From contig JAJCZZ010000108.1 of NCBI GenBank assembly GCA_029262115.1, positions 1-64,000 on the forward strand: a stretch of 64,000 nt of DNA, written 5' to 3'. Shown piece after piece: positions 7,614 to 16,498 of this stretch (positions are counted from its first letter, which is position 1; each line of letters begins with the position of its first letter). The notes beneath the pieces were generated by a model. The model made no database searches. It was given only the letters and a program-made list of their open reading frames with translations, and was not told the DNA's origin. This DNA is from Gemmatimonadota bacterium (GTDB taxonomy: Bacteria > Gemmatimonadota > Gemmatimonadetes > Longimicrobiales > Gaopeijiaceae). Both the position numbers and the translations under genes were made by a program.

Positions 7614-10223
7614 GTGAGCCGGCATCATGCCTGGGTCCGCCTGGTTGCCGTCCTGGTGCCGCTCGACGTGCGCGCCGATTGGCTCCGGGAGTGGCGGGGA
7701 GAGCTGAACGCACGGGGAGCACTGGACGGGGTCGCATGGGGCGCCCTGGCAGACGCCTGGTACTTGAGAACCGAGGGACTGACGATGGACGGTGTGGTGC
7801 GCGACGTGCGGTTGGCCATCCGTGGGCTTCTGAGGAAGCCCCTTTTCACGGCTCTCGCCGGGCTGACGCTCGCGGTGGGCATCGGGGCCAACACGGCCAT
7901 CTACAGTGTGGTCGACGGCGTGCTTCTGGATCCGCTGCCGTTTCCGGACGCGCACGAGCTCGTTTCGTACAACATGGAAGCGCCCGGGGTCGGCTTGGAT
8001 CTGATTCCCCAATCCGACGGCAGCTATCTGTTCTTCGCTTCGGAGGCGCGTACGGTGGAGGCGGTGGCGCTCCTCGGGACCGCCAACGTCAACTTCCTGG
8101 CCGACGGTGAGCCCCGCCGGCTGGAGGCCGGACAGATCAGTGAGGGGTTCTTCGACGTCCTCGGGGTGCATCCGTTTCTCGGGCGGGGCTTCGTGGCGGG
8201 AGAGGACCGATCGGGCGCCGAGCCGGTGGTAGTCCTGGGCGAGGGTTTGTGGCGCCAGTCGTTCGGCGCCGATCCGGACGTAGTCGGCTCCATGGTCGAG
8301 ATGAACGGGGTCACGCGACGCGTGGTGGGGGTGGTGGAAGACGGGCTTGGCATCATCAGCGACGACGTGGCGCTCTTCATTCCGGTGACCATCGACGACG
8401 TCGACCCGAGCGTAGGTTCGTTCGGCTATTTCGGCATCGCGCGGCTGGCCGACGGGTTCGACGCGGCGGCGGCCGACCAGGAGATGGACGATCTCCTGCC
8501 CAGGCTGTGGGAGGGGTACCCCGACCAGATGGATGAGCCCACGCTCGCCCAGGCCCGCTTCGCCGCCAACGTCGTCCCGGCCAAGGAGGTGTTCGTCGAG
8601 AGCATCCGCCAAGCGCTCTGGATCGTCCTCGGGACGGTCGGCTTCGTGCTCCTGATCGCCTGCGCGAACGTTGCGAATCTCTTCCTCGTTCGTGCCGAGT
8701 CACGCCAGCGTGAACAGGCTCTGCGGGCCGCGCTCGGCGCCGGGCGGGGCGCGCTGATCCGCCAGTACCTGGCGGAGAGCATGACGCTCGCCATCGGAGC
8801 GGGCTTGGTCGGCCTGGTCCTCGCGCAGCTCGGGGTGCAGGCGCTCCTCCGTCTGGCGCCCCTCGATCTGCCCGGCGTCCTGACCATCGAAGTGGACGGC
8901 AGTGTCCTGGCGTTCACGGCCGCCGTCACCCTCGGAGCCGGGCTCCTGTTCGGCTTCTTCCCCCTCCTCGGACACCGGCGGGGGAATCTGGTGGCCACGC
9001 TCAAGGAGAGCGGTCGCTCCTCGACCATCGGGTCGGGTCGCCACCGACTCCGTAGCGCGTTGGTGGTCGGTCAGGTGGCCATGGCCATGGTGCTTCTTGT
9101 GGGCTCCGGTCTGATGCTGCGGAGCTTCCAGGCCCTCGTGGGGGTGGATCTGGGCTTCCAGTCAGCCGACCGGCTCAACTTTGCGGTCGTCCTCCCGGAG
9201 AGCAGCTACCCGGGCAGCGACGAGGTGACCGCTTTCTACCGCGCGCTGACGGAGGAGCTCGGTGCGCTCCCCGGCGTACGCTCCGTGGCCGGGATCAGCG
9301 GTCTCCCCCTCACGGACGTGAGGTCCGCCGGCAACTTCGAGGGCGAGGGCTCGGCCGTTCCGGAGGGCGACCTCGGTCCGATCGTGGAGCGACGCGCCAT
9401 CACTCCGGGCTACTTCGAGACGATGGAGATCCGCGTGGTGGAGGGCCGACCGTTCACGTGGGACGATGGATCGGAGCGCGGCCAGGCCGTGGCCATTGTC
9501 AGTGAGGCTCTGGCCGAGACCTACTGGCCGGGAGAGTCCGCGCTCGGCCGCCGCGTGCGATCCACCGAAGAGTCGCCGTGGATGGACGTGGTCGGCGTGG
9601 CCAGCGACGTACGCTTCGAGCGGATTCAGGACGACCCTGCGGAGATGGTCTACCTTCCCGTGGCGTGGGACGCCGGCCGGTCGCGCTCGCTGTCGGTCGT
9701 GATCCACGGAAACGGAGAGCCGACCGACCGGATCGCCGCCGCGCGGGACGCGCTTCGTCGGGTCGACAAACGGGTGCCGATGGTCGATCCGCGGCCCGTC
9801 GAGCAGCTCGTCCGGGAAGCTCGGGCGGCCACCTCGTTCACCATGCTTTTGCTGGGCGTCGCCGCGGCGATTGCTCTTCTGCTCGGAGCGGTGGGCATCT
9901 ACGGCGTCATCTCCTACGTCGTGGCGGGCCGAACCCAGGAGATCGGCGTACGGATGGCCCTGGGTGCTCCTGCCGAGTCCGTCCGCCGGGAGGTGGTGGC
10001 GCGGGGTATGGTCCTCACGGCCATGGGTCTGGGGATTGGGGTCCTGGGCGCTCTCGGGCTCGGTCGGGTCATGACCTCCATCCTCTACGGGGTGAACCCG
10101 ATCGATCCCATCACCTACCTGGCGACCATGTCGCTGCTGGCCGGCGTGGCGGCCCTGGCGGCGTGGATCCCGGCCCGCCGGGCGTCGCGGGTCGACCCGG
10201 TGGAGGCGCTCCGGGCGGAGTAG
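7614..10223 (+). CDS. ADOP family FtsX/MacB-like ABC transporter permease
   Basis: The protein has 869 residues. A short cytoplasmic N-terminal segment precedes a transmembrane helix (L-A-G-L-T-L-A-V-G-I-G-A-N-T-A-I), a MacB-type periplasmic core domain, three helices of a first FtsX domain (about 325-450), then a second helix/periplasmic domain/FtsX set ending in A-R-R-A-S-R-V-D-P-V-E-A-L-R. This duplicated layout with an N-terminal extension and a padR neighbour is that of the 'acidobacterial duplicated orphan permease' family. No ATPase is adjacent; the LolD-like gene 760 bp downstream, beyond greA, has its own permease. The substrate is unknown. The GTG start is chosen for its 3-bp spacing from padR. 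Confidence 0.88.
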   Translation: MSRHHAWVRLVAVLVPLDVRADWLREWRGELNARGALDGVAWGALADAWYLRTEGLTMDGVVRDVRLAIRGLLRKPLFTALAGLTLAVGIGANTAIYSVVDGVLLDPLPFPDAHELVSYNMEAPGVGLDLIPQSDGSYLFFASEARTVEAVALLGTANVNFLADGEPRRLEAGQISEGFFDVLGVHPFLGRGFVAGEDRSGAEPVVVLGEGLWRQSFGADPDVVGSMVEMNGVTRRVVGVVEDGLGIISDDVALFIPVTIDDVDPSVGSFGYFGIARLADGFDAAAADQEMDDLLPRLWEGYPDQMDEPTLAQARFAANVVPAKEVFVESIRQALWIVLGTVGFVLLIACANVANLFLVRAESRQREQALRAALGAGRGALIRQYLAESMTLAIGAGLVGLVLAQLGVQALLRLAPLDLPGVLTIEVDGSVLAFTAAVTLGAGLLFGFFPLLGHRRGNLVATLKESGRSSTIGSGRHRLRSALVVGQVAMAMVLLVGSGLMLRSFQALVGVDLGFQSADRLNFAVVLPESSYPGSDEVTAFYRALTEELGALPGVRSVAGISGLPLTDVRSAGNFEGEGSAVPEGDLGPIVERRAITPGYFETMEIRVVEGRPFTWDDGSERGQAVAIVSEALAETYWPGESALGRRVRSTEESPWMDVVGVASDVRFERIQDDPAEMVYLPVAWDAGRSRSLSVVIHGNGEPTDRIAAARDALRRVDKRVPMVDPRPVEQLVREARAATSFTMLLLGVAAAIALLLGAVGIYGVISYVVAGRTQEIGVRMALGAPAESVRREVVARGMVLTAMGLGIGVLGALGLGRVMTSILYGVNPIDPITYLATMSLLAGVAALAAWIPARRASRVDPVEALRAE

Positions 10224-10346
10224 GCGGGGGCGCCCGACGGGGTGGCGTCGGAGCGTGGCGCGCCCCTATGTCTGGCGGCATGGAGCCGCCCAGAGCTTCC
10301 CTTCGCGCACCCAGGGCCGTTATCCTACGGGCCGGAAAAAAGCCTT

Positions 10347-10381
10347 GGCCTCGACCGTTTCGAGACGGCTCCGCCGAGGCC
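10347..10381 (+). other. Imperfect hairpin upstream of greA
   Basis: GGCCTCG (10347) pairs with CGAGGCC (10375), enclosing a second small stem (CCGTTT/AGACGG with one wobble). It lies in the 267-bp gap between the permease gene and greA, about 110 bp before the greA start, and has no T-tract. It could be a leader structure or chance GC pairing. Confidence 0.25.
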
Positions 10382-10490
10382 ACGGGCCCGGCGCCGTTCC
10401 CGATTCTCGGGGCGGCGCTGCCGTTTTACCGGATGGAGCGCGCCCGACCGCAGGGCGACGCCACTCCGCGATCCCCCCGGAAGGTGTCCT

Positions 10491-10976
10491 ATGTTGGACG
10501 AAATCAGACAGAAGATCGAAGACGAGATCGAGCGGCTGATGACGGAGTTGAACGTCGAGCTTCCCGACCGGATCCAGAAGGCCGTCGAACTCGGCGACCT
10601 CCGTGAGAACTCGGAGTACAAGTCCGCCAAGGAACGTCAGGAGTTCGTCCAGGCGCGCCTGAACCACCTCACCCGTCGCGTGGCGGAGCTCTCGAAGATC
10701 GACGTCAAGCAGATGCCGTACGACAAGGTTGGGTTCGGCTCAAAGGTCACGATCCGCGATCTCGATCTGAAGGACGACTTCGTCTTCACGATCACGGCCG
10801 GCGACTTCATCGATCTGGACGGGGGTCAGGTCAGCCTGGCGTCGCCGATCGGACGGGGTCTCCTCAACGCGGTGCTGGGCGAGGAGGTCACGGTCGAACT
10901 GCCAATGGGTGATCGGCGCTACAAGGTGCTCGAACTGACGACACTGCCCCAACAGCTCGAAAGCGCGAAGAAGTAG
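10491..10976 (+). CDS. greA: Transcription elongation factor GreA/GreB family
   Basis: GreA enters the secondary channel of RNA polymerase and stimulates cleavage of backtracked RNA. The 161-residue product has the N-terminal coiled coil with the conserved tip region G-D-L-R-E-N-S-E-Y and a C-terminal FKBP-like domain (G-S-K-V-T-I ... S-P-I-G-R-G-L-L). Length matches the family (about 158). The start is the ATG at 10491, preceded by GGAAGG; the longer frame beginning at 10242 is non-coding leader. The ABC transporter gene begins 10 bp after the stop, so read-through is possible although no functional link is expected. Confidence 0.95.
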   Translation: MLDEIRQKIEDEIERLMTELNVELPDRIQKAVELGDLRENSEYKSAKERQEFVQARLNHLTRRVAELSKIDVKQMPYDKVGFGSKVTIRDLDLKDDFVFTITAGDFIDLDGGQVSLASPIGRGLLNAVLGEEVTVELPMGDRRYKVLELTTLPQQLESAKK

Positions 10977-10986
10977 AGGGTTCCGC

Positions 10987-11685
10987 GTGCCCGCCGCTCC
11001 CGCCCCGGCGGCCGTCGAGTTGGTGGGGCTCAGCAAGAGCTACCGGGAAGGTGATCGGGCTCACCGGATTCTGGACGGTGTCGATCTCAGGGTCCTCGCC
11101 GGCGAGACCGTCGCGGTCCTCGGGCCCTCAGGGTCGGGCAAGTCGACCCTGCTCAATCTGGTCAGTGGGATCGACCGGCCGGACGGCGGGAGCGTCGTGG
11201 TCGATGGGGTCGATCTCACGTCGTTGTCGGAGCGCGACCGGACGCTGTTTCGCCGACGGAGCATCGGTTTCGTCTTTCAGTTCTTCAATCTCCTGCCGAC
11301 GCTGACGGTTCTGGAGAACCTGTTGCTCCCGCTCGAGCTGAACGGGGCTGTTGGGTCGAGTGAGCAAGCGCGTGCGCGGGGGCTACTCGAGGCGGTCGCG
11401 CTCGCGGACCGAGCCGACGCCTTCCCCGACCGGCTGTCAGGGGGCGAACAGCAACGGATTGCCGTGGCCCGAGCACTCGTCCATGAGCCGGCCCTGGTCC
11501 TGGCCGACGAGCCGACCGGGAACCTCGATCAGGAGACTGGCGACCTCGTTACGGACCTCCTCGAACGGCTGGTTCGTGATGCGGGGGGGACCCTGATAGT
11601 CGTCACCCATTCGAAGGATCTGGCGTCGCGCATGGACCGGGTCCTACGGGTCGACCACGGGCACCTTCGGGAAGACCCGCAGTGA
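10987..11685 (+). CDS. LolD/AttE-like ABC transporter ATP-binding protein
   Basis: This 232-residue ATPase has Walker [10 protein letters not shown] near residue 47, a Q-loop, the signature [10 protein letters not shown] and Walker [10 protein letters not shown]. It belongs to the MacB/LolD group that powers FtsX-type permeases by mechanotransmission rather than direct transport. The GTG start lies 10 bp after greA. The permease gene follows 10 bp after the stop, and a lipocalin-like AttH protein is two genes on, so the set resembles the AttEFGH ABC system. The substrate is unknown; lipid or lipoprotein release is an inference. Confidence 0.92.
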   Translation: MPAAPAPAAVELVGLSKSYREGDRAHRILDGVDLRVLAGETVAVLGPSGSGKSTLLNLVSGIDRPDGGSVVVDGVDLTSLSERDRTLFRRRSIGFVFQFFNLLPTLTVLENLLLPLELNGAVGSSEQARARGLLEAVALADRADAFPDRLSGGEQQRIAVARALVHEPALVLADEPTGNLDQETGDLVTDLLERLVRDAGGTLIVVTHSKDLASRMDRVLRVDHGHLREDPQ

Positions 11686-11695
11686 CCGGCCCGCT

Positions 11696-14257
11696 GTGAC
11701 TCTGCTGAGGCGCGCGAGTCTCCGCCACCTGCTACGGCACCCTGGGCAGTTGGCGTTGTCGATCCTCGGCGTGGCGCTCGGCGTCGCGGTGGTCGTGGCC
11801 ATCGACCTGGCCATCCAGAGCTCGCGGGAGGGATTCACGGTCTCGGCCGAAACCGTGGCCGGCCGGGCGACCCACCAGATCGTGGGTGGGGCCGACGGGG
11901 TCGCCGAGCGTTCCGTTGCTGCGGTGCGCCGCGCCGCGAACGTCGAGGCCGCCGCGCCGGTCGTGGAGGGACTGGCGTCGAGCCCCGACCTGCCCGGAAT
12001 GGCGCTCCGCGTCCTCGGCGTGGATCCGTTCTCCGAAGGCCCCTTCCGCCCGTATCTGGGTGGGGACGATGGCCAAGGCGAGGACAGCAGCGGGGAGGGC
12101 GGCTTTTCGGTCGCGGACTTCATCACGACCCCACGTGCTGCTGTGCTGTCAGCCGCCACGGCCGAGCGCGCGGGGCTGCGGCCGGGGGACTCCCTCGTCG
12201 TCATGGTCGGCGGCAGATTGGTCCCTCTCCCGGTCATCGCGACCGTCGATCCCACGGACGAACTCACCCGCGCGGGGCTCCGCGACGTCGTGCTCATGGA
12301 CATCGCCTCCGCCCAGGGGCTCGTGGGTCGGCCGGGGCAGATCTCCCGGATCGACCTCCGACTCGCTGGTTCCGGGCCGTCCGCCGAACTGAGTGCCGTG
12401 CTTCCTCCCGGGACACGTCTGGAGCCAGCCGGCACCCGCACGGACACGCTCGCCGGGATGATCGGGGCGTTCGACCTCAACCTGACGGCGCTCAGCTTCC
12501 TGGCCATGATCTTCGGGATGTTCCTGATCTACAACGCTCAGACGTTCTCGGTCGTGCAGCGCAGGGAGCTTCTCGGCGGCCTGCGGGCGCTCGGCGTCAC
12601 CCGCGGCGAAGTCCTCCGCACGGTTTTGGGTGAATCCGTGGTGATCGGCACGCTCGGCGCGGCGCTCGGCGTCGCTGCCGGCGTGGTTCTGGGGCGCGGG
12701 CTGGTCGGCCTCGTGACGCGCACGATCAACGACCTGTACTTCGTACTGACCATCGACGGCCTCTCCGTCCCGCCGGCCGTCCTGGCGAAGGGGGCCGTCC
12801 TCGGTCTCGCGACGACCGTTCTCGCGGCGCTACCGCCCGCCCTCGAGGCCGCGTCGGTCCAGCCCCGGATGGCTCGGATCCGGTCGATCAAGGAGGGACA
12901 GACCCGACGCATGGTGCCGCGGGCCGCGGCCGCGGGTGCGGCCCTCGCGCTCGTGGGCACGGCGCTCCTTCTGATTCCCACGCGCAACCTGATCGTCAGC
13001 TTCGCCGGCCTCTTTCTGGTACTGCTCGGGATGGCGCTGACCACGCCACTGGCCACGGTCGTGCTCGCACGGGCCGCGACGCCGCTGCTCACGCGCACCT
13101 CCGGGATCCTGGGAACGATGGCCGCCCGTGATGTGGTCGCCGCGCTGTCACGGACGGCCCCCGCCATCGCGGCGCTCGTGGTTGCCGTGAGCGTGACGGT
13201 GGGGCTCGGCATCATGATCCAGAGCTTCCGCGGCACACTCATCGACTGGCTGGACGGTACGCTGCAAGCGGATGTCTACGTGTCGCTTCCATCGGTTCAA
13301 GCCGCCCGGGCGGCCGGAACGCTTCCCACGGCGCTGCTGGACACGCTGGTCGGCCATCCCCGGGTCGTCGGTCGGAGCACCTACCGGGGGAACGAGGTCG
13401 TGCTGATCGACGGAGTCGTGCGCCTGGTGGCGCTCGATCTGGACCCACGGGGTGAAGCGGCGTTCGACTTTCTCGAGGGCGATGCCGCGTCCGCCTTCCC
13501 GGCGTTTCGGACGTCCGACGCGGTCCTGGTATCCGAACCACTGGCCTATCGCCGGGGACTCGAACTGGGAGATTCGTTCTCCCTCCCCACCTCGTCCGGC
13601 ACCGTCGGCTTCCGGATCGCGGGCGTGTTCTACGATTACGCTGCGGACCAGGGCGTGGTCATGATGAGCCGCCGGACGTACGACCGGTATCACGATGACG
13701 GAGGCGTCACGTCGCTCGGCCTCTTCCTGGAAGAGGGCGTCGACGTCGAGTCGGTGGTGCGTGACCTCGAGGCCAGGGTGCCGGACGGTCTGGTCGTGAC
13801 GGTACGCACGAACCAGGCGTTGCGAAGGGGCTCCCTCGAGGTGTTCGATCGCACGTTTCAGGTCACCGCGGTGCTCCGACTGCTCGCCTTCGTGGTGGCC
13901 TTCGTGGGCGTACTCAGCGCGCTCATGGCGCTGGAGCTCGAACGGTCCAGGGAGTTGGGCGTGCTGCGCGCGAACGGACTGACCCCGGGCCAGGTCTGGC
14001 AACTGGTGACCACGCAGACAGGGCTCATGGGCGCCATCTCCGGGATCCTCGCGGTTCCCATGGGATGGGTCCTGGCGCTCGTCATGATCCACGTGGTGAA
14101 TAAGCGGTCGTTCGGCTGGACGCTGCACATGGAGGTCGGGCCGGACGTGGTGCTTCAGGCGCTCGGCCTCGCGCTGGTCGGCGCGATTGTTGCGGGCGTG
14201 TATCCGGCATGGCGGATGAGCCGGGTGTCTCCGGCCGAGGCGCTACGTGGGGAGTAG
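11696..14257 (+). CDS. Double FtsX-domain ABC permease (AttF/AttG-like)
   Basis: The 853-residue membrane protein starts at a GTG and has an N-terminal helix (L-A-L-S-I-L-G-V-A-L-G-V-A-V-V-V-A), a large periplasmic domain, a first FtsX domain around residues 265-400, two helices near 405-460, a second periplasmic domain and a second FtsX domain (710-853) ending in M-S-R-V-S-P-A-E-A-L-R-G-E. In the Att system AttF and AttG are separate permeases; here a single duplicated protein may serve as both. It is the natural partner of the ATPase just upstream. Confidence 0.88.
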   Translation: MTLLRRASLRHLLRHPGQLALSILGVALGVAVVVAIDLAIQSSREGFTVSAETVAGRATHQIVGGADGVAERSVAAVRRAANVEAAAPVVEGLASSPDLPGMALRVLGVDPFSEGPFRPYLGGDDGQGEDSSGEGGFSVADFITTPRAAVLSAATAERAGLRPGDSLVVMVGGRLVPLPVIATVDPTDELTRAGLRDVVLMDIASAQGLVGRPGQISRIDLRLAGSGPSAELSAVLPPGTRLEPAGTRTDTLAGMIGAFDLNLTALSFLAMIFGMFLIYNAQTFSVVQRRELLGGLRALGVTRGEVLRTVLGESVVIGTLGAALGVAAGVVLGRGLVGLVTRTINDLYFVLTIDGLSVPPAVLAKGAVLGLATTVLAALPPALEAASVQPRMARIRSIKEGQTRRMVPRAAAAGAALALVGTALLLIPTRNLIVSFAGLFLVLLGMALTTPLATVVLARAATPLLTRTSGILGTMAARDVVAALSRTAPAIAALVVAVSVTVGLGIMIQSFRGTLIDWLDGTLQADVYVSLPSVQAARAAGTLPTALLDTLVGHPRVVGRSTYRGNEVVLIDGVVRLVALDLDPRGEAAFDFLEGDAASAFPAFRTSDAVLVSEPLAYRRGLELGDSFSLPTSSGTVGFRIAGVFYDYAADQGVVMMSRRTYDRYHDDGGVTSLGLFLEEGVDVESVVRDLEARVPDGLVVTVRTNQALRRGSLEVFDRTFQVTAVLRLLAFVVAFVGVLSALMALELERSRELGVLRANGLTPGQVWQLVTTQTGLMGAISGILAVPMGWVLALVMIHVVNKRSFGWTLHMEVGPDVVLQALGLALVGAIVAGVYPAWRMSRVSPAEALRGE

Positions 14258-14381
14258 GGGAACGGTCCTGGCGTTTCAGAGTTCAAAGGACCAGACGCCC
14301 TCCCGAACGGGCTGACCCGAGATCCAGGGCAGTGCAGAACGGCGGCGTTCAGGGAATTTCACATCGAGGAGACGGGCAGGC

Positions 14382-15200
14382 GTGAACGTGCGAACAGGGA
14401 GTCGGTTGGCGGTCATATGGATGGCAGCCTCGGCTATGGCAGTCTCGACCATGGCGGCCGCGCAGCCGGTGGCGGGTCAGGGTACGGTGAATGCGGACGA
14501 CGTCCGGGCGCTTCTCGCCGTGTCCCAGATCGAGAACATCATTTCGAGCCTCGACGAGCTGTATCTGGAGCATCTGATGAGCATGGGGCTCGCGCCGGCG
14601 GCCGACACGGTCCCCGGGCTGGGTACCGCCATCAAGTCGGCCTTCTCGGACTCCCTGATCTATCGGGACGTGATGGCGTTCCTCATGGATCAGGACGCCG
14701 GAGCTCAAGCCGCCGCCGCCCGTTCCGTCTTCGAGAACGGCCCGATGGAGACGCTCCACGGTCTGCCCGATCCCGAAGTCAGCCTCGAGGAGTTCGTAGC
14801 AGGCCTGGCGGATGCACGTCCGCCCATCGAACGCATCCGGCTGATGGCACAGTGGGCGGAGCTGCAAAGCGCCGGAGCGTTCTACGTGCTCCTCGACCAG
14901 GCCGCCCGTGAGTCGGTGCACGCGTTGGCCCGCGACCTCGGCGCCGTCGACGTGCCCTTCGAGCCGCTCTCGAAGGAGGAGTTTCAGGATGCGTTTCGCC
15001 GCAACATGAACGGTGCGGTCATTTCCTTCCTGTGGCGGTACCAGGCCGCGGACGACGGCCTCCTTCAGGAAGGTCTGAACGCCATGGCCACCGAGTCCGG
15101 CCAATGGTGGGTCGAGCAGTACACGCTGGCGGTGGCTGAGGCGGTCCGCAGGGCGGGCGGGCGAGTACTGAACCGGCTCGACGACGCAGACTGGTCGTGA
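14382..15200 (+). CDS. Secreted protein of unknown function in the Att-like cluster
   Basis: Residues 1-34 form a signal peptide (Arg then A-V-I-W-M-A-A-S-A-M-A-V ending near A-A-A-Q). The remaining 240 residues are predicted mostly helical and have no catalytic motif I recognise. Leu/Ala-rich helices with paired acidic residues are loosely reminiscent of DUF2059-like periplasmic proteins, but I would not assign it. The GTG start follows GGAG. It sits 124 bp after the permease gene and directly before the AttH-like gene, so it may be a periplasmic accessory of that transporter. Confidence 0.7.
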   Translation: MNVRTGSRLAVIWMAASAMAVSTMAAAQPVAGQGTVNADDVRALLAVSQIENIISSLDELYLEHLMSMGLAPAADTVPGLGTAIKSAFSDSLIYRDVMAFLMDQDAGAQAAAARSVFENGPMETLHGLPDPEVSLEEFVAGLADARPPIERIRLMAQWAELQSAGAFYVLLDQAARESVHALARDLGAVDVPFEPLSKEEFQDAFRRNMNGAVISFLWRYQAADDGLLQEGLNAMATESGQWWVEQYTLAVAEAVRRAGGRVLNRLDDADWS

Positions 15201-15210
15201 CATCGACCGT

Positions 15211-16383
15211 CTGAGGCGTCGGCGCGCTTCGCTCTGGGTCGCCGTACCTCTGGTCCTGGGGATGGCGGGGTGTGACTCCCCGGACGTCCGCTCGGATGTC
15301 GGCCGGCTGTCGCTCGCCGAAACGCTGGGCGACGTTGAGACGGCAGGCTACGCTCGTGCGCTTGCGCCCCGCCCGTTCTCCTTCCCGGAAGACCATGGCC
15401 CCCACCCGGCGTTCAAGACCGAGTGGTGGTATGTGACGGGGAATGTGACGACCGCCGACGGGCGGCCCTTCGGATTCCAGTTCACCGTGTTCCGGAGCGC
15501 GCTTTCGCCTCCCGACCGGGCGGCGGGGGGCGGGGCCTCCGCATGGTCCACGAACCAGGCGTTCATGGGCCACTTCGGGTTGTCCGACCCGGACGGGGGG
15601 ACCTTCCACGCGTTCGAGCGATTCGCTCGGGGGGCCGTCGGCATCGCGGGCGCCCACGCGGCACCGTTTCGTGTCTGGATCGACGACTGGGCGCTGGAAT
15701 CGGAGTCCGAGGACGCATTCCTGCCGCTGCGTTTGAGCGCGCGCGCCGACGGCGCCGCCCTGGACCTTCGCCTTGTCGACGGAAAGCCACGCGTGCTCCA
15801 GGGGCGGGATGGGTTGAGCCAGAAGGGTCCCGAACCTGGAAACGCTTCGTACTACTACGCTTACACGCGGCTCCCCGTAGAGGGGACGATCCGGGTAGGC
15901 GGCGAATCGCTTGCCGTGGCCGGGTCGGGTTGGCTCGACCGGGAGTGGAGCACGTCGTCGCTCGGCCCGGGCCAGGTGGGGTGGGACTGGTTCGCCCTCC
16001 AGTTGGACGACGGCTGGGACCTGATGGTGTACCAACTTCGCAACGCCGACGGCTCGGCGGATCCCACCAGCGACGGCGTCCTCGTGTCGCCGGAGGGCGA
16101 GCGGGTCCCGCTTCGGTGGGGACGCGACTTCGAGATCGCGGCGCTCGACCAGTGGCGTTCCGCCGTCGACGGCGCATCGTATCCGTCCCGTTGGAAGGTG
16201 ACCGTACCGTCCCGTGATCTGGACCTCACCGTCGTGCCGGTCCTGGAGGATCAGGAGTTGAATCTGGCGTTTCGATACTGGGAGGGGGCGGTACGGGTCG
16301 AGGGATCGTCTCGGGGTGAACCCGTGCGAGGTCGAGGGTACGTAGAGTTGACCGGGTACGCGGGGCCCCGGCCGAGTCGGTGA
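15211..16383 (+). CDS. AttH/CrtC-type lipocalin-like lipoprotein with apparent non-canonical start
   Basis: The protein belongs to the AttH/carotenoid 1,2-hydratase fold: F-K-T-E-W-W-Y-V-T-G near the N terminus, S-G-W-L-D-R-E-W-S-T-S and W-D-W-F-A-L-Q-L-D-D-G-W-D-L-M in the middle, and a paired beta-barrel C-terminal half. The neighbouring ATPase and FtsX permease indicate the AttH role rather than carotenoid synthesis. The first ATG (15262) would give M-A-G-C and cut through a lipobox. Upstream in frame, codons from CTG 15211 give L-R-R-R-R-A-S-L-W-V-A-V-P-L-V-L-G-M-A-G-C, a complete lipoprotein signal. No ATG, GTG or TTG exists between the upstream stop and 15262. I therefore propose CTG initiation, helped by the neighbouring stop codon at 15198; it could also be a sequence error. 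Confidence 0.75.
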   Translation: MRRRRASLWVAVPLVLGMAGCDSPDVRSDVGRLSLAETLGDVETAGYARALAPRPFSFPEDHGPHPAFKTEWWYVTGNVTTADGRPFGFQFTVFRSALSPPDRAAGGGASAWSTNQAFMGHFGLSDPDGGTFHAFERFARGAVGIAGAHAAPFRVWIDDWALESESEDAFLPLRLSARADGAALDLRLVDGKPRVLQGRDGLSQKGPEPGNASYYYAYTRLPVEGTIRVGGESLAVAGSGWLDREWSTSSLGPGQVGWDWFALQLDDGWDLMVYQLRNADGSADPTSDGVLVSPEGERVPLRWGRDFEIAALDQWRSAVDGASYPSRWKVTVPSRDLDLTVVPVLEDQELNLAFRYWEGAVRVEGSSRGEPVRGRGYVELTGYAGPRPSR

Positions 16384-16498
16384 CCCGCGCCGAGCCCGGA
16401 CCCACCGATTCGGGCGTTTCTTATGAGGAGCCGATGACCCGTTTGGACGTCGCCGCGCACCGACGCGCGTTCGCTCGCCCGTTGCCGGTAGGGAACGA

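Noticed and set aside
7218-8612. 464-codon minus-strand frame antisense to padR and the ADOP permease
   Set aside because: Its sequence is low-complexity Arg/His/Gly/Pro-rich, has no domain, and mirrors the strongly supported plus-strand genes; it is a GC-rich shadow frame.
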